Positions 16,172 through 26,192 of a DNA stretch of 41,907 nt are shown piece by piece (the first letter of the stretch is position 1; every line of letters starts with the position of its first letter). Source of the DNA: Thermobifida cellulosilytica TB100 (GTDB lineage: Bacteria; Actinomycetota; Actinomycetes; Streptosporangiales; Streptosporangiaceae). A program made the translations under genes and the position numbers. The notes beneath the pieces are model-generated. The model was not told where the DNA came from, searched no databases, and was given only the letters and a program-made list of their open reading frames with translations. Where the stretch lies: positions 600,542-642,448 of the forward strand of contig NZ_KQ950181.1 of the NCBI RefSeq assembly GCF_001517975.1, read 5' to 3'.

Positions 16172-17443
16172 TCACCCGCTCAGGTCGGAAACCAGCAGGT
16201 CCAGAGCGGACTCCTCGTGGACGGCCACTCCCAGGGAGTGCATGGCCGCCGCCAGTTCGGGGTCCCAGTCAGCCTCGCGGGCGGGACCGGAGAGCGGATT
16301 CAGCGGAGTCCTCCGCTGCCGGGCGCGGGTGACGTGCTCCTCGTAGTCACCGGCGCGCATCCGCCACGGTTGGACGTTGTAGCGGGTCACCAGGCGGTTC
16401 ATCATCGCCACCCCGGGCCAGTCGAAGTCGCAGCGTCCGTGCAGCACCGCTCCGGCCGCGCAGAGCGCGTCCAGCAGGGTGAGAACCACCGTCGTGGCGT
16501 TGCCCGAGGTGCACACGACCGGTGCCGCGCAGCCGTGGTCTGCGGCGGCCTCCACGATCCGAGGATTCTCGCAGACGTACACCACCGGATCGGTTCCGGG
16601 GAAGTCCCACCGCAGCCGGCGGAGGTCCCGCAGGCTCAGATGGGTCTCGGCATGGTGTTCGGCCCGTTCGCGGAGTTGTCGGGCGAGCCAGTCCGGGCCG
16701 GCGGGGCGCAGACCGTACGTCAGCACGGTGCTGGACACGTTGTCCGTGCTCACCCCGGCCTCGGCCCACAGCCAGCGGCGTTGCGCGGCGTCGGCAGGCA
16801 GTGGAAGGTCCAGGGCCAGGGCGAGGGCACGCTGTACGGTCCGTGCCAGCAGCGAGGTGTCGTCGAGGCCGTGCGCGGTGCCGGTGACCCGCTCGGCGAG
16901 TTCGTGGCGTCCCACGGTCCCCGTGCCGTTCCCGGAGAGTGCGGGGATTCCCTCCAGCACACGTACGGCCCGATCGACGAGGTCGGCTGCCTCCGTCGGG
17001 GTCAGACGGCCCAGGATTCCCGACCGGAAGAGTTCGTCCAGCCACTGCTGCACCCAAGGGTCCGCCCCCAGGCGTGCGGCACTCGACTGGGCGGACTCGC
17101 GCAGATGCTGTCGCGCGTCTCTTTGATCGCGCAGCTCACGGGGGCGGTCGGTGATCGTGCCGCGTAGTTCGGCCACCACGTCCACCAGACCGCGCCGGGC
17201 GGCGCTGGCCCGCAACCGGGCGTCGAGGTCCGCCAGGTCCACGGTCACGTTCTCGGCCGTGAGAGTGCGTCGCATCAGCAAGGACAGCGCCTCGCGTTCC
17301 TCCGGAGTCGTTTCGGGCACGCGCAGCCGTCCCCGCACCGCCAGCCCGTTGCGGCGCAGCCGGTCGTGCAGCAGGTCCCACAGCCGCGACAGTTGCGGCC
17401 GGTCGAGGTGGCGTCGGATCTGCGGGGGCAGACCGTCGGTCAT
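16172..17443 (-). CDS. jetD: Wadjet nuclease subunit JetD (TIGR02679, Toprim)
   Basis: Nuclease of the SMC-based anti-plasmid system; it cuts closed circular DNA once the SMC motor has extruded it. 423 residues, ATG overlapping the jetC stop by 4 bases. The Toprim-like acidic residues are present: Glu292 in YVCENPRIVEAA and the DxD pair Asp339/Asp341 in GRCDFDWPG. The N-terminal half is helical and basic, as in TIGR02679/DUF2399 proteins. The residues needed for metal-dependent cleavage are intact, so activity is expected. Confidence 0.88.
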   Translation of the reverse strand: MTDGLPPQIRRHLDRPQLSRLWDLLHDRLRRNGLAVRGRLRVPETTPEEREALSLLMRRTLTAENVTVDLADLDARLRASAARRGLVDVVAELRGTITDRPRELRDQRDARQHLRESAQSSAARLGADPWVQQWLDELFRSGILGRLTPTEAADLVDRAVRVLEGIPALSGNGTGTVGRHELAERVTGTAHGLDDTSLLARTVQRALALALDLPLPADAAQRRWLWAEAGVSTDNVSSTVLTYGLRPAGPDWLARQLRERAEHHAETHLSLRDLRRLRWDFPGTDPVVYVCENPRIVEAAADHGCAAPVVCTSGNATTVVLTLLDALCAAGAVLHGRCDFDWPGVAMMNRLVTRYNVQPWRMRAGDYEEHVTRARQRRTPLNPLSGPAREADWDPELAAAMHSLGVAVHEESALDLLVSDLSG

Positions 17444-20400
17444 GTGGAGACCAGCCTCCGTTCCCTGCCGTTCCAGGTGAAGTGGACGGTGGCGACCCCG
17501 CGCCGGGCCGGGTCGCGCAGGCACTCGTAGATGTGCAGGTCGGGGACGTTGGGAAAAGTGCCCCACAGGCGTTCGCTGGTGATGACGAAGTCGAGGTCGA
17601 AGTCGATGAGCAGCCCCAGCAGGCGGGCGTGGGTGGGCTCGTCGACCTTGGCGAAGGCGTCGTCGAGCAGGATGAGCCGGGGGGCGTGCGGCGCGGTCTC
17701 GGCCAGCGAGGTGAAGTGCGACGCCGCCGCCGCGAACAGCAGCAGGTAGCTGATCACCCGCTGTTCCCCCTGGCTGAGCGCGATGCGGTGGTTGAATGCG
17801 CGGCGGCTCTTGCCGTCCGCGCCGAGTACGTAGGGGTGGAACTCGAACCAGGTGCGGTAGTCCAGGGCCGCCCGCAGGTGCACCCCGTATCCGGCGGTGG
17901 GATCGTCGCGGCGGATCGTCTCGATGTGCCGCCGCAGCGCGTCGCGCAGCCGTGCGGCGTCGTCCGGGTGGCGGGTGGCGGAGGTCTCGTCGAGCAGTGC
18001 GACGGCGAGTTGGACGTCGGGGGAGGCGCCAGGAGAGAGCTTCCACTCCACGGTGGCTCCCATGCCGTGCGAGGAACGCACGTCCTGCAGGGTCCGGTTC
18101 ATCCGCTGCACCGCCTGGCGGGCCTGGAGCAGTTGGTGGGTCAGATGGTCACCCAGTTCGCCGAGCAGGTACCGCTGGAACACCTCCTGTTCCCGGGCGG
18201 AGACGCGGTCCCGGTCGGCTGCGAGGTTGGCTTCGAGCCGCTGTCCCACGGTCGCGATGTCGTGGGTTCCGGTGTCGTCGGCCAGCTCCCACATCTGGAT
18301 GTCGCCGTGCGCCAGGCGGAACGTGGCGTCATAACCGCCGGCGAGCCGGTCCTTGAGTTCGTTGCCCCGATTGAGCAGCGTGTTCGCGGAGACGTCGGAC
18401 TTGGGCGGGCCGAGTGCCGCGGCGACCTCGCCGGCGAGTCGTGCCAGTGCTGCGATGCGGTCGCGTACCGGCCCCTCCTGGGCGGCGTCGAACCGGTCGA
18501 CCATGTCGGCCGCACCGGTGATGCCCGCGGCGGCGGCCAGGCCGGGCGAACCGAGGGGGCCGAGCAGGCGACCGGCCGCCTCAACGGTGGCAGCCTCCTG
18601 CTGCGCGCGGGCCTCGGTGGCGCGACGGTGTTCGACCTCGGCGGCGATCCGGCGGTCGTGAAGGTCCTGGACGTGCCTGGTCAGCCGGGGCAGGTGCTGC
18701 TCGGCGGCGCCGATGCGCCTGCGCAACTCGGCTTCCCGCTGCCGCAGCTCCTCCTCGCCCGCGCCCAGGGAATCGCGGAGAAGAGCGAGCTTCCGCTGTT
18801 CGGTGGTGAGGCGGTCGAACGCGGAGGTGTAGTCGTCCACGGCGTGCTGCACCGTCTCACCGGTTGCGGCCAGGGCGGAGCGGGACACCTCGAACTTCTC
18901 GACCGCCCCGGCCAGGCGTTCCACGTCGTCGACGAAACGGGCCAGTGTCCCCTGGAATCTCTCCAGCGCCACAGCCAGGCGGTCCAGTCCGTCCGCCTCC
19001 TCGGGGAGCCGTTCAGAGCTCGCCTTGGCGCGCGCTCTGGCGTGTGCGGCGGTGGCCTCGGCCCGGGTGGTCTCAGCCCGACGGCGGGCCGTGCGCAGCT
19101 TTTCGGCGGCTGTTGCGATGTCGTCCTCGGTGAGCCGGTGGGCCTCCCAGGCGCTGACGAACGCGCGGCTGGACGGCAGAGCGCCCAGCGCCCGCCGCAG
19201 TCCTTCCCGGCGTTCATCGATCGCGGCCAACTGGTCAGCGAACGCCTCGGCTGCGGCCCGGGCCTCCTCCAGCCGCGCGGTGAGGTCGGCGATCCGGCGG
19301 CGGCGGGTTTCGGCGCGCACTCCCGCGCCGACGTACTCGGCCTGCTGTTTGCCGTGCGTCCCACGCAGCGGGCCCAGTCGCCAGCGGCCGTCCAGAGCCA
19401 CCCAGTGCTCAGCGGCCGTCTCGGTGCCGGCGAGCGCGATCGTGCGCAGCACGTCGGCGACGGCGGTCTCGGACACCGTTTCGGTGGCGACGGGGCGAAG
19501 CACGTCGGCGAGACTGGGACCGTCCACCGGCCGCCCCGGGACGGCGAGGAGATCGCGGGTGCGGGAGTCGCGCAGCCGCCCCGCCGGATCCAACCACGCG
19601 GACAGCAGTCCGCTCGCCTGGAGAGCCGCTTCGAGCCCGGCGCGTTCGGCCGCATCGAGGTGGTCGGCGAAGTCGACCAGACGGTACAGCGCGGCCCCTG
19701 CGTCCTCGGGGCGTGGTGCCACGGCCCAGTCCGGGCGGGGTGGTTCCGGGTCGGCGCGCCGCTGCCACTCGGCGAGTTCCCGTTCCAGGTCGGCGGCCCG
19801 CTGCGCTGCCGCCTGACCTGCGGCGCCGACCCGGTCGCGTTCGGTGTCGAGCTCGGCCAGGCGCGGGGCCAGCAGGAGGCGGGCGGCCTCGGCGACCTGT
19901 TCGGGCGTTTCGGGGCCGGGGACGCGGTCGGCGACGCTGCCTTCGGTCTCTGCGCCGACCGCGGCGAGGGCCACGACGGGGCGGCTCTCCTGCGACGGGG
20001 TCTCGGGGAGCGCCTCGGCCCAGGAGCGGACGGCTTCGGCGTACCGCTCGGCGTGCTCCAGCAGCGCGGCGGCGTGTTCGGTGTGCCGTTCGTGGGCCCG
20101 CGCCAGTTCGTCCTCGCAGCGGTCGGCTTCGGCCTCGGCGCCACGGGCCACGTGCCAGGCCTGCTCGGCCTGTTGGAAGAGACTGCGGACGTCGGCGACG
20201 GTGCGGACGTGGTTGCGTCTGATCTGCTCCACACCGTGCAGCTTGGCGGCCGTGTCCCGCAGGTGTCCGGCCAGCCTGTCAGGCAGGGCGGCGAGCCGAG
20301 GACGGGCGATCTCGACCCGTTCGCCGTCGGGCGAAGTCAGCGGGGTGCTGGGGACGGCGGTGGACGTGTCGCGGACCGGTTGGGGGAGAGTGCCCAGCAG

Positions 20401-21651
20401 CGTCCCGTCGATGCCGCAGTGGTGCGCGGCGTCACGGAGGCCGCGCTGCCGGTCCCGGAGGTCGACAAGGGCCTTGGCGATCGTGGTGAATTCCTCGGTG
20501 AGCCGCTCGGCCTGGCCATGTTCGGTGGTGAGGGTGCGGTGCAGTCCCTGCCAGGTGTTCACCGCGCCGGTGTGCAGCGCCCGCACGGTTTCCTGCTTCT
20601 CGCGCAGGTCGCCGAGGGCCTGGTAGGCCGAACTGTTGACCAGGGTGGCCAGGTCGCCGCGGGCCGTTTCCAGTTGGGCGGCGACCGTTTCCGCCTCGGC
20701 CGCAGCCTCCCGTTCCCGCTCGACCAGTTCGGCGTGTTCGCGTTGCCGATCTCCTGCCGCGCGCCGTCGCTGCGCCAGCTCCCCGAGGAAGCCGCGGACG
20801 TCGTCGACCCGCCCGCGCAGCACTCCATGCAGGTAGCGGCGGTAGTCGCGGAGGAACTGTGCCACGGCCGTGGTGGTCTGCTCCAGCCGGGCCAGTTCGT
20901 CGCGGACGCTGTCCAGGTCGTTGAGGTTGCGGGCGACGGTGTCGATGATCTCGTCGTCGAGCGGGGGAAGGGATTCGTCGAGGATCTTGGTGAGTTCTCC
21001 GGCGAGCACCCGGTCGCCGACCGTCGGCTTGCGCAACTGGTAGAGCAGGTGCAGGAGATTGTGGTACTTGCCGCTGTCCTGCACACCGAACAGGCGGCGC
21101 ATCACCTCGGCGCGGTAGGCGCTCGCCTGGGTGAAGTGGCAGCCCTCGCCGACGGTCTCCCGGAGTTCCCGGACGGTGGGCCTGCGGGTGCGGTCGTGCA
21201 GGGGCAGTCGGGGGCCGACGGGGATGTCGGTGATGAAGTACTCGGCGTCGGCGCGTTTCGCGCTCTGCGACGCGGTGATCGCTGCGCCGAGGGTCAGCAG
21301 GTGCTCCCGGCCCTCGGGGTCGGTGCGGTGGAACTCCACCCACAGGTAGCCGAGGCGGTTGACGCTGTCCCGGTAACCGTCGAGCATCAGCCACTTCAGC
21401 GTGGTCTTGCCGCTTCCGGTGGAGTCGATGGACCGGGTACGGCCGTCCAGCAGGAACGGCAGCAGCATCTCCAGCGCCTTGGACTTGCCCGCGCCGTTGG
21501 TGCCGCGCAGCAGCAGCCGTCCCGTGCCGAAGTGGAACACCTGGTCGTACTGCCACACGTTGTGGATACCGGCCCGGTGCAGGCGGAACCGGTGCGGGAA
21601 GCCGAGCGGGCGCGGGGCGGGCAGTGGGCGGACGGCTCCGGTGTCGCTCAT
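17440..21651 (-). CDS. jetC: Wadjet SMC ATPase JetC (TIGR02680)
   Basis: Motor subunit related to MukB/MksB, predicted to extrude DNA loops. The ATG at 21651 overlaps the jetB stop by 4 bases; longer upstream readings lack a ribosome site. 1403 residues. Walker A is GTNGAGKS (50-57), the ABC signature LSQGEQ begins near 1292, and Walker B LILLDD starts near 1326. Between lie two long coiled-coil arms rich in Glu, Arg and Ala, around a central hinge region near residue 650-760. All ATPase motifs are intact over 4.2 kb, with no frame break. Confidence 0.92.
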   Translation of the reverse strand: MSDTGAVRPLPAPRPLGFPHRFRLHRAGIHNVWQYDQVFHFGTGRLLLRGTNGAGKSKALEMLLPFLLDGRTRSIDSTGSGKTTLKWLMLDGYRDSVNRLGYLWVEFHRTDPEGREHLLTLGAAITASQSAKRADAEYFITDIPVGPRLPLHDRTRRPTVRELRETVGEGCHFTQASAYRAEVMRRLFGVQDSGKYHNLLHLLYQLRKPTVGDRVLAGELTKILDESLPPLDDEIIDTVARNLNDLDSVRDELARLEQTTTAVAQFLRDYRRYLHGVLRGRVDDVRGFLGELAQRRRAAGDRQREHAELVEREREAAAEAETVAAQLETARGDLATLVNSSAYQALGDLREKQETVRALHTGAVNTWQGLHRTLTTEHGQAERLTEEFTTIAKALVDLRDRQRGLRDAAHHCGIDGTLLGTLPQPVRDTSTAVPSTPLTSPDGERVEIARPRLAALPDRLAGHLRDTAAKLHGVEQIRRNHVRTVADVRSLFQQAEQAWHVARGAEAEADRCEDELARAHERHTEHAAALLEHAERYAEAVRSWAEALPETPSQESRPVVALAAVGAETEGSVADRVPGPETPEQVAEAARLLLAPRLAELDTERDRVGAAGQAAAQRAADLERELAEWQRRADPEPPRPDWAVAPRPEDAGAALYRLVDFADHLDAAERAGLEAALQASGLLSAWLDPAGRLRDSRTRDLLAVPGRPVDGPSLADVLRPVATETVSETAVADVLRTIALAGTETAAEHWVALDGRWRLGPLRGTHGKQQAEYVGAGVRAETRRRRIADLTARLEEARAAAEAFADQLAAIDERREGLRRALGALPSSRAFVSAWEAHRLTEDDIATAAEKLRTARRRAETTRAEATAAHARARAKASSERLPEEADGLDRLAVALERFQGTLARFVDDVERLAGAVEKFEVSRSALAATGETVQHAVDDYTSAFDRLTTEQRKLALLRDSLGAGEEELRQREAELRRRIGAAEQHLPRLTRHVQDLHDRRIAAEVEHRRATEARAQQEAATVEAAGRLLGPLGSPGLAAAAGITGAADMVDRFDAAQEGPVRDRIAALARLAGEVAAALGPPKSDVSANTLLNRGNELKDRLAGGYDATFRLAHGDIQMWELADDTGTHDIATVGQRLEANLAADRDRVSAREQEVFQRYLLGELGDHLTHQLLQARQAVQRMNRTLQDVRSSHGMGATVEWKLSPGASPDVQLAVALLDETSATRHPDDAARLRDALRRHIETIRRDDPTAGYGVHLRAALDYRTWFEFHPYVLGADGKSRRAFNHRIALSQGEQRVISYLLLFAAAASHFTSLAETAPHAPRLILLDDAFAKVDEPTHARLLGLLIDFDLDFVITSERLWGTFPNVPDLHIYECLRDPARRGVATVHFTWNGRERRLVST

Positions 21652-22985
21652 CGGGCACCGCCTTTCGGGGAGGGGGTGGTGTGTCGGCGTGGCCGGTCGG
21701 TGCGGCCGGACGTGGTGGGGCGGTAGCGTGCCGCGGCGGCGAGGAGCACCCAGTGGCCTGCCTCGGGCCGGGGCGGTGGTGTGGCGAGCTGTCCGCGTGC
21801 GTTGCTCACGTCGGTGACCTGGCGATTGGGGTGTTCCGCGGCGGTGTCCCGCTCGCGAGCGGCGCGTTCGGCCCGGGTGGGGGCCACGGGGGCCATGAGC
21901 CGCATGTCGCACAGCAGGCGGCACACGTCGGCGCGGAGCGTGCTCACGTCGGTGACGTAGCTTTTGGCCCAGGCCGAGGCGTACTCGGCCGCGAGGTCGG
22001 TCAGGATCGCGTCGAGGCGTTCGGTGGGGACGGCCACCCCGATGACGAGTGTGCCGCCCGTGGCGGGATGGCCGGCCTGTTCGGGGCGCTCGGTCTCCAG
22101 CAGCCGTTCGACGAGCAGCAGCGCGGCCTGGGCGACCGTGCCCGTTCCGGGGAAGTCGATGTCGCTGAAGTCGTCCTGGTCACGGACCAGGGCGACCCCC
22201 TCGGCGCGGATCTCCAGGTCGGCGCCGAGGATCTCGTGGAAGTTGAGCTGTTCGCGGCGCTGGTTCCGGCGCAGCCAGGCGCGTTCGGTCTCGTCGAGGT
22301 CGTCCAGGTAGACGACGGGGGTTTCCACGATGCGCCGCCGCACCGCGAGCCGGGGGCTGTCGCGGTCCGGACGTTCGGCGGCGCGGAGGAACTCCTCGGG
22401 AGTGCGGGAAGCGCCGAGCGGGCCGCTGACGATGCGGCGTGCGAGGTCGGTGTCGATGGTGAGCAGGGCTTCGCGCTCGTCGTCGGCGAGCAGTGCGTCG
22501 ACGCTGCCCTCGGTCTCGGTCAGCACGTCCCATTCGATGAGCGTGCGCAGCGCGGCGGTCAGGTGCCGTTTCTGGGCGCCGTCGGGGTCGCCGAGGTCGA
22601 TCGCGGCGTCGGCCGCGGCGAGTCGGATCTCGGCGACGAGTTCGGACAGCAGCATCTGCTCGGGGGCGGTGACGGTGGCTGCGAGCGCGAGCACCAGGTA
22701 GGTGTAGGTGCGCGGGGAGAAGACGGTTCCGGTGGTGGCGCGGGTGAGCCTGCGGCCGCAGTCCGGGCCCAGACCGGGCTTGTGCAGGCGGGCGAAGCGG
22801 CCTTCGACGACCAGCCGGTAGCCGAGGAACTGGTGGAACTCGCTTTTGAGTTCGTCGGCATACCTGCGGACCAGGGAGAACCCCTCGGGGTCGCGCCGCG
22901 CGGTGAGGAGCGGGGTGCGCAGCAGCAGCCGCATCGCTTCGCGGATCTCGACCTTGGCGGCGCGGTCGTCGGCCAGTGGTTTCAT
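21648..22985 (-). CDS. jetB: Wadjet subunit JetB (TIGR02678, DUF2398)
   Basis: MukE-like kite subunit that with JetA links the SMC heads. 445 residues with ATG start; 4-base overlaps on both sides. Features of the TIGR02678 family include the early RRYADELKSEFHQFLGYRL region, TTGTVFSPRTYTYLVLALAA and the AERPDRDSPRLAVRRRIVET segment. The C-terminal tail (from about 410) is Pro/Arg-rich and probably disordered. Family assignment rests on gene order and these motifs. Confidence 0.85.
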   Translation of the reverse strand: MKPLADDRAAKVEIREAMRLLLRTPLLTARRDPEGFSLVRRYADELKSEFHQFLGYRLVVEGRFARLHKPGLGPDCGRRLTRATTGTVFSPRTYTYLVLALAATVTAPEQMLLSELVAEIRLAAADAAIDLGDPDGAQKRHLTAALRTLIEWDVLTETEGSVDALLADDEREALLTIDTDLARRIVSGPLGASRTPEEFLRAAERPDRDSPRLAVRRRIVETPVVYLDDLDETERAWLRRNQRREQLNFHEILGADLEIRAEGVALVRDQDDFSDIDFPGTGTVAQAALLLVERLLETERPEQAGHPATGGTLVIGVAVPTERLDAILTDLAAEYASAWAKSYVTDVSTLRADVCRLLCDMRLMAPVAPTRAERAARERDTAAEHPNRQVTDVSNARGQLATPPPRPEAGHWVLLAAAARYRPTTSGRTDRPRRHTTPSPKGGAR

Positions 22986-24577
22986 GATCCGGTCGCCTCC
23001 CGGGTTCTGGAGGAGCTGAGGTGGACGGTGCAGCCCTCCAGGACGAGGTCGCCGCCGCGGCTGTGCACGACCGTGGTCCGGTCGGCCTGCTCACGCACTT
23101 CCAGGCTGAGGCGCAGACCGGCGTCGGCGGTGCGGAACACGCGGGAACCCGGTTCTCCCGACGGCTGGGCCATGGCGCGTCCGAGCAGTTCGTTGAAGAG
23201 TTCGAACGCTGCGGCGGAGAAGACGACCGTGTCCTCCCGGCCCGCGGCCGCAACCAGTTCGGCGGCTCCGGCCGCGCGCCGCTCCTCCCGTTCCCGGGCG
23301 GTGCGCAGCAGGTCCCGGCGTGCTTGCGTGTAGTCCTCGCCTTCGCGCCGCACCGCGCCCCGGGGCCTGCGGTCGCCGCGTTCGCGGATGCTGACGGGGA
23401 CGTCGACGGGGTCGTCGTGCCACCAACTGGTGGAGCTGGTGGCGGTGTCCCGGTCACCGCGGGCGCCGCCGAGGTGGCGGACCCCGTACATGCCGAACGC
23501 GGCGGCGACGAGGTCGTGAGCCTGGGAGTCGTCGGCGGCGTCGACCCACCGGGCGAGCCGGAGCAGGTCGTTGCGGCGAGACAGTTCTCCCATGGCGGAG
23601 GAGCGCAGCATCCGCTTGGCGTTTCCCAGCAGCGACTGCAGCGCCTTCATGGTGGCCAGGCGCAGTTGGCCGACGCCGCTGCCCCGTCCGCCGGAGTCGA
23701 TGAACCAGCCGCGCAGTTCCTGCCAGTCGCGCAGGTGCCGTCCGCTGCTGCGGCGGATGCGGACGTCGGAGTCGCCGAGAGCGCTCAGTCCTTGGTCGGC
23801 GGCGTCGATGCGGGCCAGCAGGTCGGGCAGCACCGGCCACAGCCCGTCGAGCGCTTCGCGGATCACCGGGGTCTGGCGGGCCACGTCCTCGGTGATGGTC
23901 TCGGCGTAGTCGAGCAGCACGTCCTTGAAGACGCGGAACTCGGTGTCGCCGAGGTCGAAGCGGTTGAGGACGTGGCCGAGGTAGGCGTAGAACTCGCGGA
24001 CCGATTCCACGAACCGCTCGAACTGGGCGAAGATCGTGGAGACGCGGCCCAGGGCGTCCTGTCCGGCGACACCGCCGGGCTCCTGGGCGAGGTCGCGGAG
24101 GGCGGTGAGCCCCTCGGCGACCAGCCCCAGCAGTTCCCGGCTCACCTCGCGGACGGAGTCGGCGGCGAGGAGTTCGTCGCTGTGCCGCTGCACCATCTCC
24201 CCTGCGGGGGAGAGCTGGTAGCGGCCCCGACTGCGCTGGTACTCGGTGACGGTCGCGGCGCGCACCGGCCGTGCGCTCGGCAGCAGCGCACCCCAGGCAC
24301 GGAGCTGGTCAAGGCGCAGCGCGACCAGGTCGACAGGCTTGGGGTCCCCGCTGTGCGCGAGTTTCTCGGCGACTTCGTGCGCGGACAGGTCGGCCAGCAG
24401 CGTGCCGGTGAAGACCCGCATGACAGCGATGTAGTCGGCCCGTTCCGGCACGGTGAGGTAGGTGTAGGCGGTCAGCCGTGCGTAGTCGGGCGGCGCGGCT
24501 CCGGACGGCCCGGTGGGGGAGGCGCCGTCACCGCCCGGACCGGAGGGCTCGGGTCCGGCGCCGTGGGGTTCGTCCAT
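22982..24577 (-). CDS. jetA: Wadjet subunit JetA (TIGR02677, DUF2397)
   Basis: Kleisin (MukF-like) subunit, first gene of the operon. The ATG at 24577 is preferred; an in-frame TTG at 24595 gives six more residues. 531 residues. A Gly/Pro-rich start is followed by a winged-helix region (TYLTVPERADYIAVMRVFTG), a long helical middle (ARIDAADQGLSALGDSDVR, LRDWQELRGWFID) and a C-terminal beta-rich part. The region upstream (24578-24711) shows no clear promoter. The order jetA-B-C-D is that of the four-gene neighbourhood described for TIGR02677-02680. Confidence 0.87.
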   Translation of the reverse strand: MDEPHGAGPEPSGPGGDGASPTGPSGAAPPDYARLTAYTYLTVPERADYIAVMRVFTGTLLADLSAHEVAEKLAHSGDPKPVDLVALRLDQLRAWGALLPSARPVRAATVTEYQRSRGRYQLSPAGEMVQRHSDELLAADSVREVSRELLGLVAEGLTALRDLAQEPGGVAGQDALGRVSTIFAQFERFVESVREFYAYLGHVLNRFDLGDTEFRVFKDVLLDYAETITEDVARQTPVIREALDGLWPVLPDLLARIDAADQGLSALGDSDVRIRRSSGRHLRDWQELRGWFIDSGGRGSGVGQLRLATMKALQSLLGNAKRMLRSSAMGELSRRNDLLRLARWVDAADDSQAHDLVAAAFGMYGVRHLGGARGDRDTATSSTSWWHDDPVDVPVSIRERGDRRPRGAVRREGEDYTQARRDLLRTAREREERRAAGAAELVAAAGREDTVVFSAAAFELFNELLGRAMAQPSGEPGSRVFRTADAGLRLSLEVREQADRTTVVHSRGGDLVLEGCTVHLSSSRTREATGS

Positions 24578-24711
24578 GTTCCGCACGATAAGCAACCAGA
24601 CCGACTCTTTTGCGGGAAACCGGTGACTGGCCGGAAGCGGTCACGGGCCGGGGCTGCCCCGGGCGTGGGCGGGCCGCCTTCCCCACCGGCCCCGAGGGAT
24701 GAACGACCGAC

Positions 24712-24784
24712 GGCCCGCACCGGTATGGCCCTAGGGACAGGCCCGACGCGTGACCATGGCCCCCGGACCATGCCGGTGCGGGCC
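24712..24784 (-). terminator. Inverted repeat after the ROK gene
   Basis: Arms 24712-24728 and 24768-24784 match at 16 of 17 positions (GGCCCGCACCGG and complement form the perfect 12-bp part). It begins 3 bases after the ROK stop and separates that gene from the Wadjet operon on the same strand. The 39-base loop can itself pair in part. Confidence 0.6.
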
Positions 24785-24787
24785 GGG

Positions 24788-26041
24788 TCAGGCCGCGTTG
24801 CTGCCCGGGGGCAGGGGGAGCGAACCGGTGTCCAGGGCGTCGATGAGGGCCATGGCCCCGCCGCGGGCGGCGGCGCTCAGCCCCAGGGTGGACGGCTCGA
24901 TGCGGCAGTTGCCGCTGTCGGGGGCGAAGGAGTGCGCGGCCATCGCCTCGCGGCACGGCGGCAGCAGCCAGGGCGACAGCGGCACGAAGTAGCCGCCGAG
25001 GATGATGGCGCTGGGGTTGAGCAGGTTGACCAGGGTCGCCGCGGCGCGGCCCAGCCACTCCCCGGCGCTGGTCAGCGCGTCCAGCGCGGTGGGGTCGTCG
25101 GCTTCGGCGCGGCGCGCGGTCTCGGCCACCAGCGACTCCACGACGCTGCCGCGCACCGGTCCGTCGGGCACCAGGTCGGGGACGGCGCGGCGCAGGATGG
25201 AGTCGAGTCCGGCGAGCGCCTCCAGGCAGCCGCGCTGTCCGCAGGCGCACCGCGGCCCGTCCTTGAGCAGCGGGATGTGCCCGATCTCCCCGGCGAATCC
25301 GCTCGCCCCGCGCAGCGGTTCGCCGTTCATGAGCACGCCCGCGCCGATGCCGACCTCGCCGGTCAGGTACACCAGGTCCAGGGTGCGGGCCAGGTGGCCG
25401 CCCCGGTACTCGGCGACCGCGCCCAGGTTGGCGTCGTTGTCGACCAGCACGGGCGCCCCGGCCAGCGCGGTGTCGGCCAGCAGGTCGGTGAGCCGCCGCT
25501 TCAGCGGGAAGCCGCGCCAGCCCAGGTTGGGGGCGTTGGAGACGGTTCCGGAGGCGACGTCGATGAGCGCGGGCACGGCCACGCTCACCCCCAGCAGCGG
25601 GCGGTCGCGCAGCAGCGGGTCGGCGGTGGCCTCCAGCAGCAGGTCGCGCAGCCGCAGAGCGCACTCCTCGGGGCCGGCGGCGCGGGCGTCGAAGGCCACG
25701 TGCCGGGTGAGCACCTCGCGCTCCAGCAGGTCCATCGTGGCCAGGGCGAGGTAGTCGACGTTGACTTCCAGCCCGATCGCGACCAGGGTGGAGCCGTTGA
25801 TGGTCAGCATCATGCCGGGGCGTCCCACCCGGCGCTGGTTGACCAGGCCGGTCTCGCACACCAGGCCCCGGTCGATCAGTTCGGCGACCAGGCTGGAGAC
25901 GGTGGCCTTGGTCAGTCCGGTCGACGCGGCGACCACCGCCCGTGAACAGGGGGCACTGGTGCGGATCGTGCGCAGCACGATGCCCAGGTTGGTCTCCCTG
26001 ACGGCCTGGAATCCGGCCGGTCCCTCGGTAGCGCCCACCAT
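24788..26041 (-). CDS. xylR: ROK-family repressor, XylR-like
   Basis: Predicted xylose-responsive repressor of the divergent xylBA genes. The ATG at 26041 has GGGAGGGGAG upstream; 417 residues. An N-terminal winged helix ([20 protein letters not shown]) precedes the ROK domain with [27 protein letters not shown] and the full zinc motif [10 protein letters not shown]. It is similar to the ROK protein at 1875 but, unlike it, keeps the zinc site. An operator candidate lies in the 151-base divergent gap. Confidence 0.85.
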   Translation of the reverse strand: MVGATEGPAGFQAVRETNLGIVLRTIRTSAPCSRAVVAASTGLTKATVSSLVAELIDRGLVCETGLVNQRRVGRPGMMLTINGSTLVAIGLEVNVDYLALATMDLLEREVLTRHVAFDARAAGPEECALRLRDLLLEATADPLLRDRPLLGVSVAVPALIDVASGTVSNAPNLGWRGFPLKRRLTDLLADTALAGAPVLVDNDANLGAVAEYRGGHLARTLDLVYLTGEVGIGAGVLMNGEPLRGASGFAGEIGHIPLLKDGPRCACGQRGCLEALAGLDSILRRAVPDLVPDGPVRGSVVESLVAETARRAEADDPTALDALTSAGEWLGRAAATLVNLLNPSAIILGGYFVPLSPWLLPPCREAMAAHSFAPDSGNCRIEPSTLGLSAAARGGAMALIDALDTGSLPLPPGSNAA

Positions 26042-26126
26042 GCGGCGGCTCCCCTCCCGCTTCACGCCCTCCGCGGCGTTCCTCCGTGTTTTCCCACCAG
26101 TCTCCTGGTTACCGCCCCGCCGAGGA

Positions 26127-26159
26127 TTGACAATCAATTCGTTCAAACACAAAACTAAT
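26127..26159 (+). promoter_or_regulatory. xylBA promoter -35 and ROK operator
   Basis: TTGACA (26127-26132) is a consensus -35 box pointing to xylB; the -10 is not clear-cut. Overlapping the expected core promoter are ATTCGTT (26137-26143) and AACTAAT (26153-26159), an inverted repeat with 6 of 7 matches and a 9-base spacer. The patch is AT-rich against the background. The right half-site is the complement of ATTAGTT at 1781. Repression by blocking polymerase is the expected mechanism. Confidence 0.6.
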
Positions 26160-26192
26160 GGATGTCCAGCCGTCCCACCAAAGAGAGGCAGC

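Noticed and set aside
17482-21726. Very long open frame on the plus strand (over 1,400 codons) opposite jetC
   Set aside because: Gly/Val/Gln-rich composition with no domain; it is the antisense shadow of a GC-rich gene with strong Walker motifs.
24578-24595. TTG start for jetA six codons upstream
   Set aside because: ATG at 24577 is in frame and more likely; no ribosome site supports the TTG.
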